Assembly: GCA_017470815.1 (NCBI GenBank) | Contig: JAFUXT010000004.1 | Span: forward strand, 24,639-88,638 | From: a bacterium | GTDB lineage: Bacteria > Cyanobacteriota > Vampirovibrionia > Gastranaerophilales > Gastranaerophilaceae | Direction: 5' to 3' | DNA length: 64,000 bases | The notes under the pieces: generated by a model | Told to the model about the DNA's origin: nothing | What the model saw: only the letters and a program-made list of their open reading frames with translations | Database searches by the model: none | Position numbers and translations under genes: made by a program | Part shown: piece after piece, positions 47,158 through 56,235 of the stretch | Numbering within the stretch: the stretch's first letter is position 1 | How the letters are laid out: each line of letters starts with the position of its first letter

Positions 47158-47961
47158 ATGAGAAGTAAAAAACATAATCCCAAAGTACCTATAATCCTTG
47201 GTGTTGCCTTATTTATCGGCATATCTGTTGTGGTTATTAATGCAAAAGATATGCAGACAATTTCAAGAGTAAAAGTCAGTAATCAGCAAATTGTAATTAA
47301 TCAGGGTAATACAGGGATTTCAAATACTGATGTTGGATTTAATAATTCCGGTAATTTGAGTAATCAAAATACCAATATCGGCAATCAGGGGAATTTCTCT
47401 AATACCGGCGGAGGGGTAAATAATACAGGCAACTTTAATAACCAAAATACAGGTTTTGGTAATCAGGGCGGGTTAAATAATACCGGTGGGAACTTTAATA
47501 ATCAGAGCGGTTCATTCAATAATGAAAACGGTGATATTGACAGTTATAATGTCGGTTTTGGTAATAAGGACTATCGTTCTGATATGGAGAAGTATAAATA
47601 TCAGGATATTGACTGGAGTACATGGAAAAGTAATTTTGTAAACAGAATACTTGACGACAGCATGTATATAAAAAGTCTTGACCTTTACGGGATGGGGACC
47701 TGGTTTTATTATTCGTTCAATGTAACTGATAAAGGTGAAATCAAGGATGTATTTGTCTTTTCAATATATTTGAATGATGAAGATAAAAAACAGATAAGAG
47801 ATTTGATAAGAAGTTATGCACATCAGCCTATCACAATTTTCCCGAAAGATTCACAGCGTAAAAAGGCAAAAGTTAAGGCTATTATGTTGTTAGGCGATAC
47901 CGAATCCAAATCTAACGCATCTAACTTTAACGATATTGAAAAGATTAAGATTAAATATTAA
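47158..47961 (+). CDS. Anchored Asn/Gly-repeat protein with TonB-like C-terminus
   Basis: This 267-residue protein has an N-terminal membrane helix (VPIILGVALFIGISVVV), then about 80 residues of degenerate NNTG/NNQN/GNQG repeats, then a folded C-terminal domain (DIDWSTWKSNFVNRILDD ... YSFNVTDKGEIKDVFVFS) whose strand-helix pattern resembles TonB C-terminal domains. The repeat region could span the periplasm. The stop overlaps the convergent TPR gene by 11 nt. Confidence 0.75.
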   Translation: MRSKKHNPKVPIILGVALFIGISVVVINAKDMQTISRVKVSNQQIVINQGNTGISNTDVGFNNSGNLSNQNTNIGNQGNFSNTGGGVNNTGNFNNQNTGFGNQGGLNNTGGNFNNQSGSFNNENGDIDSYNVGFGNKDYRSDMEKYKYQDIDWSTWKSNFVNRILDDSMYIKSLDLYGMGTWFYYSFNVTDKGEIKDVFVFSIYLNDEDKKQIRDLIRSYAHQPITIFPKDSQRKKAKVKAIMLLGDTESKSNASNFNDIEKIKIKY

Positions 47962-48544
47962 TCTTCTTTTTAAGCATCATAGCAGGGGCATATTGAGGCA
48001 AAATATCAAGACAGGTATCAATTTCTTTTGCGCAATTTTTAATGTCCTTATTTGTGTAATGAATATACGCTAAAAGATAGTGTAATTCGGGATCTTTATA
48101 CAAATTATTCTGCGCTTTTTGCAAGAAAAACATTGCAGGTGCCATAAAGTTATGAGCCCAAAATGCACGACCGATAAATTTGTAACACTCCATATTATAA
48201 AAAGCCATAAAATCCGCATATTTTATAATTTGTTGAACAATTTCTCCCTTACAATATGTGATAAATATATCTAAATCAATTTCAAGAAAATTTCTTACTT
48301 CAAAATATGTTGGAGACATTGAAATCTTTTCTTCTATCATTTGTAAAAGCATTAAACCCCAATGTCCTCTTATATTATCAATTTTTGCCTTTTCAAATTG
48401 TTCTTTGGCTTTTGCAAAATTATCAAGAACCATATAACAATAACCCGTTTCAAGCGGATAGTTATGAGATTCAAAATAATCACGACAGCCTTTTAATCTG
48501 CCCGATAAAAAATCCTGCTTAACCTGTTGATATTTCGATGTCAT
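47951..48544 (-). CDS. TPR-like repeat protein
   Basis: This 197-residue helical protein has TPR-type pairs, e.g. GYCYMVLDNFAKAKEQFEKA and LHYLLAYIHYTNKDIKNCAK. There is no signal peptide, so it is cytoplasmic. It is 30 nt downstream of the start-side neighbour at 48575 in the same direction and shares no obvious Shine-Dalgarno. It probably serves as a protein-interaction scaffold. Confidence 0.75.
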   Translation of the reverse strand: MTSKYQQVKQDFLSGRLKGCRDYFESHNYPLETGYCYMVLDNFAKAKEQFEKAKIDNIRGHWGLMLLQMIEEKISMSPTYFEVRNFLEIDLDIFITYCKGEIVQQIIKYADFMAFYNMECYKFIGRAFWAHNFMAPAMFFLQKAQNNLYKDPELHYLLAYIHYTNKDIKNCAKEIDTCLDILPQYAPAMMLKKKINI

Positions 48545-48574
48545 ATATTTTTTTAAAAGACCTTTTAATGCAAA

Positions 48575-49861
48575 TTAAAATCCTGAAGAATTTGTATCAA
48601 TAATATTTGGCATAACTGTCTGCATCATCATCATTTGAACAACTTCAGGTGAAACATTTTGTCCGTCTTTTGCAAGTTGCGGAAGCATAGTTGTTATATC
48701 TGAAGACACATCATTTGTGCCGTAATCTCCAAACATCATTTTTATTTCATCAAGTTCTTTTTTATTTTGAATATATTCAGGATTCTTTAAAATATCTTCA
48801 ACATCCATTTGGTCTGCAAGTGCAAGTTTTATTGTTTCTTCCCCTTCAGATTTCTTTTTATCAAAATTTTTGATATCTCTGATATTTTGGAAATATTTAC
48901 CCGGAGAATTATCATCCTCACTGTTAATTTGTTGCTGCAGATTTTTAAGTTGCAACTGCTTATATTCCTGTTCAAGTTCAGGTGAGAATCCTGAGCCGTA
49001 TGGAGCATTGATAAATCTGTCTAAAGAATCATCCTGATTTTGGAACGGCAAAGTAATTTTGTTCTGATTTTCCTGACCGTTTTGGTTTTCCTGAGTGGGT
49101 TCAACAATAGTATTCGGATTGAGTCTTTGCTGAAGTTCTGTCAGATTTCTGTTTATCAAATCCTGCGGATTAACAGGTGTCAAACCGATTTCGCCTGCCA
49201 TATCTCTGTATGGGTACAAATATTCAGGTTCATTAACATTCTGAAAACATTTTGCCTCATCTTCATTACCAATGACACAATTTCTGCCGTTTGTTGCATA
49301 TTTTACTATCATAGGATTATCATTCAGGTTTATAACTCTTTCGTATGCAAGAATTGCGTCTTCTTTTTTACCGCATTTAGCATAACTCATTGCAAGATAA
49401 TAATATCCTAATGTATCATAAGGATGAGATTGAACATAGGCTTCACATTCCTGCATACAGCCTGCAAAATTACTCAGGTGATATTTTTGTTTAATACTTT
49501 CTAAATTCGGTGCATCATAAAAATAAGGCTTTTTTGTCCAATTGCCTGCACCTGTTCCAAAAACTTTTCTTGAAGATTCTCTTAAATAATCGTTTCTTCT
49601 TTGCGGAATTTCGACATTAACCTCAACTCCGCCTTCTTCGGTTGTCGGAACTTGTTGCGGCGGTCTGTTTGTTGAGGGTGAATTCTGTGCGTTATTGGTA
49701 TAATACATTTCACTCATAGCATTATCACGAGGAGAATTTTCATTATGCGTATCAGCATATAAGTCATAATTTTTTAGCGGATTTACAAAACCGTAAGAAA
49801 TTTGCGGTACAATTCCCGCTAACATTATTGCCGTAAGTAAAAGACTTATTTTCTTTTTCAT
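48575..49861 (-). CDS. Exported TPR protein with Gln/Asn-rich regions
   Basis: This 428-residue protein has a signal peptide (KKKISLLLTAIMLAGIVPQ, cleaved near YGF). TPR-like helices occupy about residues 125-200 (FAGCMQECEAYVQSHPYDTL, YYLAMSYAKCGKKEDAILAY); the rest is Gln/Asn-rich and low-complexity. A gaggggtaaa Shine-Dalgarno is present. It may work with the neighbouring envelope proteins. The 275-nt gap upstream (49862-50136) holds promoter-like AT-rich sequence and no clear element. Confidence 0.78.
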   Translation of the reverse strand: MKKKISLLLTAIMLAGIVPQISYGFVNPLKNYDLYADTHNENSPRDNAMSEMYYTNNAQNSPSTNRPPQQVPTTEEGGVEVNVEIPQRRNDYLRESSRKVFGTGAGNWTKKPYFYDAPNLESIKQKYHLSNFAGCMQECEAYVQSHPYDTLGYYYLAMSYAKCGKKEDAILAYERVINLNDNPMIVKYATNGRNCVIGNEDEAKCFQNVNEPEYLYPYRDMAGEIGLTPVNPQDLINRNLTELQQRLNPNTIVEPTQENQNGQENQNKITLPFQNQDDSLDRFINAPYGSGFSPELEQEYKQLQLKNLQQQINSEDDNSPGKYFQNIRDIKNFDKKKSEGEETIKLALADQMDVEDILKNPEYIQNKKELDEIKMMFGDYGTNDVSSDITTMLPQLAKDGQNVSPEVVQMMMMQTVMPNIIDTNSSGF

Positions 49862-50136
49862 TATTTTACCCCTCTTATACGAGTGAATATTCTACATCAA
49901 GGTTATTATATGATATATATTAATATGCGTCATAATCCAAATGTATGAGATTATTTTGCAAATTTCGGTCAGGTTAATGACTTCATGTATTCTTATAAGG
50001 ATGCCGAATAAAATTTCAAATAATAAAATTTGTAAATAAGCCTATTTAAGTATTTATTTTTATTCAAAAAAAATGTATAATCTTTACAAGAGGGTGTTTT
50101 TAGTTTACAAATATCTTATAAAAAGGAAACAAAAAA

Positions 50137-50778
50137 TTGCTTAATAATTTTGAAAGTTTTGACAATTCCGAAACTGCAACCAAAAAAGATATAGTAATAC
50201 AAGACAGAGTTGAACTTCTATCAACCCACATGTATAAGCAATTTTTGAATTATCAGCATGCAACAGTCAATACAAATGAAGTATTTTCAAGAATGATTGA
50301 TTGCTTGAATATTGTTTCCGATAATATGAAACAATCATTTTCATCAAGAGGAGTTTCAACCCAAAATATTTATGTTGAATCTGATGCCGTCAAATCAGTA
50401 GCAGTAATAAATATTTTGTGGAAAACAATAAGTTTTACAACCCGATGCAATTTTGAACCTCAAGTGCTTTCAAGAGATGACGGCAGAAATATTCCGTCAA
50501 ACAGAATTATGGCACTAAAAGGGAATTATAACGAAATTATGCAAGGTGTAAAAGACCACGAAGAAGAGATGACAAGACTTTTGGAAAATGAAATTGCGTC
50601 ATTATTTATCCCGCCGGATGAAACTCAAAAATGTATTTTTAAAATCAAATTTACAGGGCAAGAATTTACACTCAATCAAACGGATGCACCAAGAGAATTT
50701 GTTCTAAAAGTCGTTGAAAATGTCTGCGGACCGAACGAATATCACAAAGAAGGCTATCCGAGAACATTTACCGCTTAA
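50137..50778 (+). CDS. Hypothetical protein with TTG start
   Basis: This 213-residue protein starts at TTG 50137, 8 nt after aaaagga, with no upstream ATG in frame. It is acidic, cytoplasmic and of unknown family. Notable motifs are SRDDGRNIPSNRIMALKGNY and FKIKFTGQEFTLN. A short hypothetical gene follows after 57 nt. Confidence 0.7.
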   Translation: MLNNFESFDNSETATKKDIVIQDRVELLSTHMYKQFLNYQHATVNTNEVFSRMIDCLNIVSDNMKQSFSSRGVSTQNIYVESDAVKSVAVINILWKTISFTTRCNFEPQVLSRDDGRNIPSNRIMALKGNYNEIMQGVKDHEEEMTRLLENEIASLFIPPDETQKCIFKIKFTGQEFTLNQTDAPREFVLKVVENVCGPNEYHKEGYPRTFTA

Positions 50779-50835
50779 ATTAATAAATTGACTTGAGAGA
50801 AAAAATAATTATGATGTTATTGTAGAGGGGTACGA

Positions 50836-51078
50836 ATGAAACTCATAAATAAACTAAAAGCGTTTGAAAACCAGTATGCTTATATGAAATGGGCAATGGG
50901 TGGAGAATACGGAAAAATCAAATATGTCGGGGAAGATTATGTTGAATTTGACATAATAGATGTTGATACAATGGCATATCAGGAAACCGTATTTATTGCA
51001 TCACATTTGATTTTGGAAGTCAGTGTTGGCGGAGCGGACATTTTCCGTATTGTTGCAGAAATTTCTTCACAGTTATAA
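50836..51078 (+). CDS. Small hypothetical protein
   Basis: This 80-residue protein has a clear gaggggt Shine-Dalgarno. The sequence (GKIKYVGEDYVEFDIIDVDT ... ETVFIASHLILEVS) reads as a small beta-rich, Sm/SH3-like barrel, but that is inference. It lies between an unknown gene and the restriction-modification operon. Confidence 0.65.
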   Translation: MKLINKLKAFENQYAYMKWAMGGEYGKIKYVGEDYVEFDIIDVDTMAYQETVFIASHLILEVSVGGADIFRIVAEISSQL

Positions 51079-51109
51079 TTTATAAATTTAAATTATAAAA
51101 ACTTTGTTA

Positions 51110-51115
51110 TAAAAT
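51110..51115 (+). promoter_or_regulatory. -10 element of the restriction-modification operon; probable leaderless GTG start
   Basis: TAAAAT, then acttgt, then GTG, with no Shine-Dalgarno. Confidence 0.55.
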
Positions 51116-51121
51116 ACTTGT

Positions 51122-51925
51122 GTGCAAAAATATTATAAAAAAGAAAATATACAATTATTTTTAGGTAATTGTATTAAAATACTAAACAAGGCAACTCCTG
51201 AATCTGTTGATATGATTTTTGCAGATCCCCCTTATATGTTGTCTAATGGCGGAATATCTTGCCAAGCCGGTAAAGTTGTCTGTGTCAATAAAGGTAAATG
51301 GGATGAAAGCAAAGGTTTAGACGAAGATTTTGCATTTCATCAAAAATGGATTAATGCCTGTCGAAGAGTTTTAAAGCCCAACGGAACAATATGGATTTCA
51401 GGGACTTATCACTCAATTTATGCTTGTGGGTTTGCTTTACAAAAGGCCGGTTATAAAATTCTAAATGATATAACGTGGTACAAGCCAAATGCAGCACCAA
51501 ATATGAGCTGCAGGTATTTTACCGCAAGCCATGAAACTTTGCTTTGGGCAAGAAAAGACCCAAAAGGCAAGCATACTTTTAATTATGATATTATGAAAAA
51601 TGGTGATTGGGGCGATGATGCGATTAAAAAGCCAAATAAACAAATGCGTTCTGTTTGGCAAATTGATACTCCAAAATCTTACGAAAAGACTTTCGGCAAA
51701 CACCCAACACAGAAACCTTTAGAATTGTTAAGGCGAATAATCCTTGCCTCTACGAACAAAGGCGATTTGATTCTTGATCCGTTTACAGGCAGTTCAACAA
51801 CTGGTATAATGGCATTAAAGTTAGGGCGAAAATTCATCGGTATAGACTTGGAAAAAGAATATTTAGACCTTTCTATTAAAAGGTTTGAACAAGAATTTGT
51901 AGATAAGGAACTTGAATGGCAGTAG
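51122..51925 (+). CDS. DpnA-like adenine-N6 DNA methyltransferase
   Basis: This 267-residue protein is very like M.DpnA of the DpnII system: IFADPPYMLSNGGIS (motif IV), CRRVLKPNGTIWISG, NDITWYKPNAAPNMSCRYF, HPTQKPLELLRRIILAS and the SAM motif LDPFTGSSTTGIMA. It methylates adenine; DpnA itself acts on single- as well as double-stranded GATC DNA. Here it starts with GTG. Its end overlaps the Dam-like gene by 10 nt. Confidence 0.93.
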   Translation: MQKYYKKENIQLFLGNCIKILNKATPESVDMIFADPPYMLSNGGISCQAGKVVCVNKGKWDESKGLDEDFAFHQKWINACRRVLKPNGTIWISGTYHSIYACGFALQKAGYKILNDITWYKPNAAPNMSCRYFTASHETLLWARKDPKGKHTFNYDIMKNGDWGDDAIKKPNKQMRSVWQIDTPKSYEKTFGKHPTQKPLELLRRIILASTNKGDLILDPFTGSSTTGIMALKLGRKFIGIDLEKEYLDLSIKRFEQEFVDKELEWQ

Positions 51926-52812
51926 TTTTAGAAAAAGCGGATTGCGAGCAGAGGGCGGAACGAAGTGTAGTCCCGTTTATTGCGAGCAACCAAGCAAAAC
52001 AAGAAACATATCCGATAGTCAAATGGGTTGGCGGTAAGCGTCAACTAATGTTTGAACTGCTAAAAAACATGCCTGAAGATTACAATCGATATTTTGAACC
52101 TTTTATTGGCGGTGGTGCATTATTTTTTGAACTTCAACCCGAAAATGCATATATTTCCGATATGAATGAAGAATTAATTAACCTTTATCAAGTCGTAAGA
52201 GATAATGTTGATGAACTTGTTGCAGACTTGCAAAAACACGATATTTCCAAAGAGTATTTTATGGAAATCAGAAACATTGACCGTACGGAAGAATATAAAA
52301 ATTGGTCAGATGTTAAGAAAGCAAGCCGTTTTATATACTTAAATAGAACTTGTTTTAACGGAATGTACCGAGTAAACTCAAAAGGTGAATTTAATGTTCC
52401 GTTCGGACATTATAAAAATCCGAGAATTTTGGATGAAAATAATTTGTTAAATTGTTCCAATCTGTTACAGAGAACTGAAATTAAACACGCAGATTTTTCA
52501 GAGATATTAAAAAAAGTTAAAAAAGGCGATTTCGTATATTTCGATCCTCCGTATGTACCTTTAAGTGAAACTTCTAGTTTTACTTCATACACTAAAGACG
52601 GTTTTGATATGGATATGCAACTTAGTCTAAGAGATGTATGTGATGAGCTGGACTCCATGGGGGTAAAATTCTTATTATCAAATTCGGACACGCAATTTGT
52701 TAATGAATTATACGAAAATTACAACATTAAAAAAGTTTTTGCTTCACGCCAAATAAATGCAAATGCAGACGGCAGAGGTAAAATTACAGAGGTTTTGGTG
52801 AGGAACTATTAA
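51916..52812 (+). CDS. Dam/DpnM-like (D12 class) adenine-N6 DNA methyltransferase
   Basis: This 298-residue protein has motif I VKWVGGKRQL, then FEPFIGGGALFFEL, and motif IV YFDPPYVPLSETSSFTSYT. RFIYLNRTCFNGMYRVNSKG is typical of GATC-type Dam/DpnM enzymes. The first 30 residues (EKADCEQRAERSVVPFIASN) are not family sequence and look repeat-derived. ATG 51916 has aaggaa upstream. It overlaps the DpnA-like gene by 10 nt and the nuclease by 1 nt. Confidence 0.93.
   Translation: MAVVLEKADCEQRAERSVVPFIASNQAKQETYPIVKWVGGKRQLMFELLKNMPEDYNRYFEPFIGGGALFFELQPENAYISDMNEELINLYQVVRDNVDELVADLQKHDISKEYFMEIRNIDRTEEYKNWSDVKKASRFIYLNRTCFNGMYRVNSKGEFNVPFGHYKNPRILDENNLLNCSNLLQRTEIKHADFSEILKKVKKGDFVYFDPPYVPLSETSSFTSYTKDGFDMDMQLSLRDVCDELDSMGVKFLLSNSDTQFVNELYENYNIKKVFASRQINANADGRGKITEVLVRNY
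51936..52000 (+). repeat. Probable repeat-derived segment in frame at the Dam-like N-terminus
   Basis: The segment ggattgcgagcagagggcgg ... attgcgagcaacc is far more G/C-rich than the gene. It carries the attgcgagc word of the 27610-27712 repeat family twice and codes for residues outside the methylase fold. Confidence 0.5.
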
Positions 52813-53339
52813 TGATAAAAGACGGAATTGGTGGGGGCAATACCACAACAGGTTTGGTATTTGAAACAAGAGCAGATTTAAAAACTTTATTAAACGGAGT
52901 AAAAAATTATTCCGTAGATAAAGACAATAATGTTTTGTATAAAGACAAACTTGTCGGTATGATTTTTGTTAAAAACGGACTTTACAAGTTTTTAGAGAAA
53001 AATGGTGTAAATTGGAAAGACTATCTTTCTAAAAAATTACTTCCTGATGATTCAATTTATGTGATTCTAAATAATACTTTTTATGTGATTGAATGCAAAT
53101 ATCAACAAGTAGCAGGTTCAGTTGATGAAAAGTTGCAAACTTGTGATTTTAAAAAGAAGCAATATAAGAGGTTATTAGCATCATTGAATTTTGAAGTTGA
53201 ATATATTTATATTTTAAATGATTGGTTTAAAAAGCCGGAATATAAGGATGTTTTGACTTATATTCATAGTGTTGGATGTGATTATTATTTCAATTATATA
53301 CCACTTAAACGACTTGGATTACCAATTGAAAATGGCTAA
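52812..53339 (+). CDS. Type II restriction endonuclease, PD-(D/E)XK, not DpnII-like
   Basis: This 175-residue protein has a catalytic pattern PDDSIYVILNNTFYVIECKY (Asp ... Glu-Cys-Lys) followed by QQVAGSVDEKLQTCDFKKKQY, a signature I associate with small Type II restriction nucleases and not with the DpnII nuclease. Its ATG overlaps the Dam-like stop (taATG), so it is translated with its methylases. Two different adenine methylases suggest GATC or an asymmetric site; this is not proven. Confidence 0.82.
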   Translation: MIKDGIGGGNTTTGLVFETRADLKTLLNGVKNYSVDKDNNVLYKDKLVGMIFVKNGLYKFLEKNGVNWKDYLSKKLLPDDSIYVILNNTFYVIECKYQQVAGSVDEKLQTCDFKKKQYKRLLASLNFEVEYIYILNDWFKKPEYKDVLTYIHSVGCDYYFNYIPLKRLGLPIENG

Positions 53340-53340
53340 T

Positions 53341-55104
53341 TTACCAGGAGCCTCCGCCCCCTCCGCCTCCGCCTCCGCCGGAGTGACCACCACCGCCTGA
53401 AGATGATGATACCCCGCCATTAGAACTTGAAGGAATTGAAACGGAACTCATATTATTTGCAAATGTGTTGAAATTATGGACATTCAACACATTGCCGCTA
53501 TACCAATCAGGCTGTAGTGTCATTATACTTTCAAATTGTTTTATCCATTTGTCAGAAACATCTAACACATAAGCATAAGGCAAAACATCATACACATAAG
53601 ACGGATTTTCCGCTAATAATTTTTCAAGACGATGTTTTTCCGCAACTTCTATAAAATGTTTCAAACCCAAAACCTCACCAAGCATTTTGTTACCGAAATC
53701 ATTTCTCTGAGGCAGATGATAAAGACATATTGATGAAACTACAAGACCAATTACCCCGGTAAATATCGCAGGTATTGTTGATGAATTTATTACAATGCTT
53801 GATAAAAGTCCCAAAAAAGGTATTCCGCCAAAAAGGGCTGACCAAATTATAATAAAAATACCTGTTTCAATATTTTTTCTCCCTGATACAAAAAATGCAA
53901 TTAATACACCTATTGCAATCAACGGAAATAAAATTACAAAACCCATTGATATTATTCTGAATATATCAAAATTAAACAGTGAAAATAATGTCAGTGCGCC
54001 TATGCCCAAAAGACATAATGACATTAAAAATATCAGCCCAGGATTTATTGAATCTTTTACAAATATTTTATTTCTTGCCTTGTTTATATGCTCTATAATT
54101 GTTTGACATTCTTTATAAAATACCCTTGAGACAGATAATTCTACTTGACTAATTTTATTTTTCGGGATTAAAGCTCTCATAAAGGCACTCTCTATAGGAT
54201 TATTTCCGTCATATTCTTTAACTTTTTCAATTTCAAACCCAAACATACTGTCAGAAATTTTTAAATAACCTTTATTTGCAAGGTAAAAAATCAAAGATAC
54301 AAGGCTTTTTTCACTCGCTTTACCTTTGTACATCAATTCAACTTCCGCACTGTTATAATTTTTGGGCGGATAAAAAGTTACAACCGGAATTACAGGTTTG
54401 TCTTTCCCGAATTTAAACCATATAAACCAACTGATTACAGTCAATACAAGCATTATTGCTATAACAATCATCGGAACATAATTTGTTTTATGGTTAAAAT
54501 AACCCTTTGGCACTTCAACTCTCAAAGTAATACCGTTATAAGCAGGCAAAGTTTGAGTTGTATAACCGGAAAGAGTATTTTCGTTTACAAAAAACTGCGC
54601 TCCGCCGTTAAAGCCTGCCGTTCCCTCTCTGCCTATAGAAAGTCCCGCTTTTGAAGAATCAAATTTTTCAGGCATTGTTACACTAAAACTTGCTTTTCGG
54701 ATTTCTGTTCCCCATTGTGTACCGATTATATTGAAATAAAATTCGTTTTTATTATCTAAAAAATTGTAATCATAAGATATTTGATAATGTTTAGGACCAT
54801 TTACATATACATCAGGGTCTCCTATTTTAATTTTTTGATAATCACCTTCAATACTTTCACTAAATCTGGTCGGATAAACACGAATATTTGAAACGGTGTT
54901 TCCTTTTAGAGGTATTGTTCTGTAAATTCCGTGAGAAGAAACCGTAAAATTGACATCAATTTCTTCTGTTACATGTGCCGTTTTGTTTTTATCAACATTA
55001 ATATTTACATCATAATTTGTGATATAAAAATTTTCCGCAAATGCAGGTACTGCAACAAAAATACAAATTAATAAACCAAAAATCAAACCAAAAATCTTTT
55101 TCAT
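53341..55104 (-). CDS. DUF2207 predicted membrane protein
   Basis: This 587-residue protein has a signal peptide (FGLIFGLLICIFVAVPAFA), an extracytoplasmic beta-rich DUF2207 domain (YDVNINVDKNKTAHVTEEID, GIYRTIPL), a membrane helix near 210-230, a cytoplasmic region, further helices (about 355-460), and a Gly/Ser-rich tail ending GGGGGGGGGGSW. Its start abuts the LemA stop. LemA and DUF2207 genes are commonly adjacent; the function is unknown but envelope-related. Confidence 0.92.
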   Translation of the reverse strand: MKKIFGLIFGLLICIFVAVPAFAENFYITNYDVNINVDKNKTAHVTEEIDVNFTVSSHGIYRTIPLKGNTVSNIRVYPTRFSESIEGDYQKIKIGDPDVYVNGPKHYQISYDYNFLDNKNEFYFNIIGTQWGTEIRKASFSVTMPEKFDSSKAGLSIGREGTAGFNGGAQFFVNENTLSGYTTQTLPAYNGITLRVEVPKGYFNHKTNYVPMIVIAIMLVLTVISWFIWFKFGKDKPVIPVVTFYPPKNYNSAEVELMYKGKASEKSLVSLIFYLANKGYLKISDSMFGFEIEKVKEYDGNNPIESAFMRALIPKNKISQVELSVSRVFYKECQTIIEHINKARNKIFVKDSINPGLIFLMSLCLLGIGALTLFSLFNFDIFRIISMGFVILFPLIAIGVLIAFFVSGRKNIETGIFIIIWSALFGGIPFLGLLSSIVINSSTIPAIFTGVIGLVVSSICLYHLPQRNDFGNKMLGEVLGLKHFIEVAEKHRLEKLLAENPSYVYDVLPYAYVLDVSDKWIKQFESIMTLQPDWYSGNVLNVHNFNTFANNMSSVSIPSSSNGGVSSSSGGGGHSGGGGGGGGGGSW

Positions 55105-55653
55105 TTAAAACTCCGCTTTTATATTTTGTCTTTCACCTTCCGTTATTTCAAACATTTTTGCACTTTTAATTCCAAACAACCCCGCAATCAGACTTGTGGG
55201 GAATATTTCGACCGTATTATTTAAAATTCTAACGCAACCATTATAATATTTTCTCGAATTAGCAATATCCGTTTCAACAGATGTTAATTCTTCCATCAGT
55301 TTTGCATAGTGTTCGTTTGCCTTTAAATCAGGGTAATTTTCAACAATTGCAATAATTTGAGATAAATTTTCACCAAGTTTTTTATTTGTATCAATTTTAT
55401 CATTATCAGTCATATCAGAGTAATTACCCGAACGAAGTTTGGTAATATCTTCCAATAAACTTTTTTCATGTTTTGCGTATGCTTTAACGATTTCAATAAG
55501 ATTTGGCACCAAATCCCAGCGTTTTTTGAGGTATACATCCATTGTAGAAAACGCTTCTTTTACATAATTACGCAAAGTTACAAGCCTGTTATAAATAACT
55601 ACAACAAACAAAAACAAAACTATGGCAACTGCTGCCAAAATTGTACTATTCAT
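55105..55653 (-). CDS. lemA: LemA family protein
   Basis: This 182-residue protein has an N-terminal membrane helix (ILAAVAIVLFLFVVVIY) and the LemA helical core with KKRWDLVPNLIEIVKAYAKHE, ENYPDLKANEHYAKLMEEL and SRKYYNGCVRILNNTVEIFP. The family is membrane-anchored with an N-out topology in many bacteria; the role is unclear. It is the first gene of a two-gene operon with DUF2207. An aagga Shine-Dalgarno is present. Confidence 0.95.
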   Translation of the reverse strand: MNSTILAAVAIVLFLFVVVIYNRLVTLRNYVKEAFSTMDVYLKKRWDLVPNLIEIVKAYAKHEKSLLEDITKLRSGNYSDMTDNDKIDTNKKLGENLSQIIAIVENYPDLKANEHYAKLMEELTSVETDIANSRKYYNGCVRILNNTVEIFPTSLIAGLFGIKSAKMFEITEGERQNIKAEF

Positions 55654-55675
55654 AATTAATTATCCTTATTCGGAA

Positions 55676-56131
55676 TTAGTCGTTAGCACTTGTTAAGAAA
55701 TTAACAAGCCCCTGCAACCCGAGTTTATAACTGTCGATTTTAAATCCGCAAATCTGACCTACACAAACGTCCGCAAACATTGACTCGTGTCTGAATTCTT
55801 CACGTCTGTATATGTTTGAAATATGGATTTCAACGGTCGGAATTTTTACTGCAAGCAAAGCATCACGAATAGCAACACTTGTATGAGTATAAGCACCGGC
55901 ATTGATAACTATACCGTCAAAATTACCAAGTGCATATTGGATTTTGTCAACAATTTCACCCTCACAGTTACTTTGGAAAATTTCAATATTTATTCCGAGT
56001 TCAAAGGAATATTCATGAAGTTCCATCTCAATATCTTTGTAAGATTTTGAGCCGTACTGTTCGGGTTCTCTAACTCCTAACATATTGATGTTTGGACCAT
56101 TAATGATAAGTATGTTTAAATCTTTCTCCAT
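55676..56131 (-). CDS. aroQ: 3-dehydroquinate dehydratase, type II
   Basis: This 151-residue shikimate-pathway enzyme is dodecameric in the family. Motifs: IINGPNINMLGVREPEQYG (active-site Tyr region), SNCEGEIVDKI, VINAGAYTHTSVAIRDAL and VEIHISNIYRREEFRHES. A TATAAT lies 7 nt before the ATG, so the transcript may be leaderless or very short-leadered. It lies upstream of lemA with a 22-nt gap. Confidence 0.96.
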   Translation of the reverse strand: MEKDLNILIINGPNINMLGVREPEQYGSKSYKDIEMELHEYSFELGINIEIFQSNCEGEIVDKIQYALGNFDGIVINAGAYTHTSVAIRDALLAVKIPTVEIHISNIYRREEFRHESMFADVCVGQICGFKIDSYKLGLQGLVNFLTSAND

Positions 56132-56235
56132 GTCCGTTATTATAGCACAAAAGATTTTAAATGTAAATTTTTGTTACAATCTTGATTTAGAAATGTTACA
56201 AACTTGACATGTTATTATATCATGCATGTACAAAC

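Noticed and set aside
53341..53420. Gly-codon run (cctccgcc...) as a regulatory repeat
   Set aside because: It is the ordinary Gly-rich C-terminus common in DUF2207 proteins.
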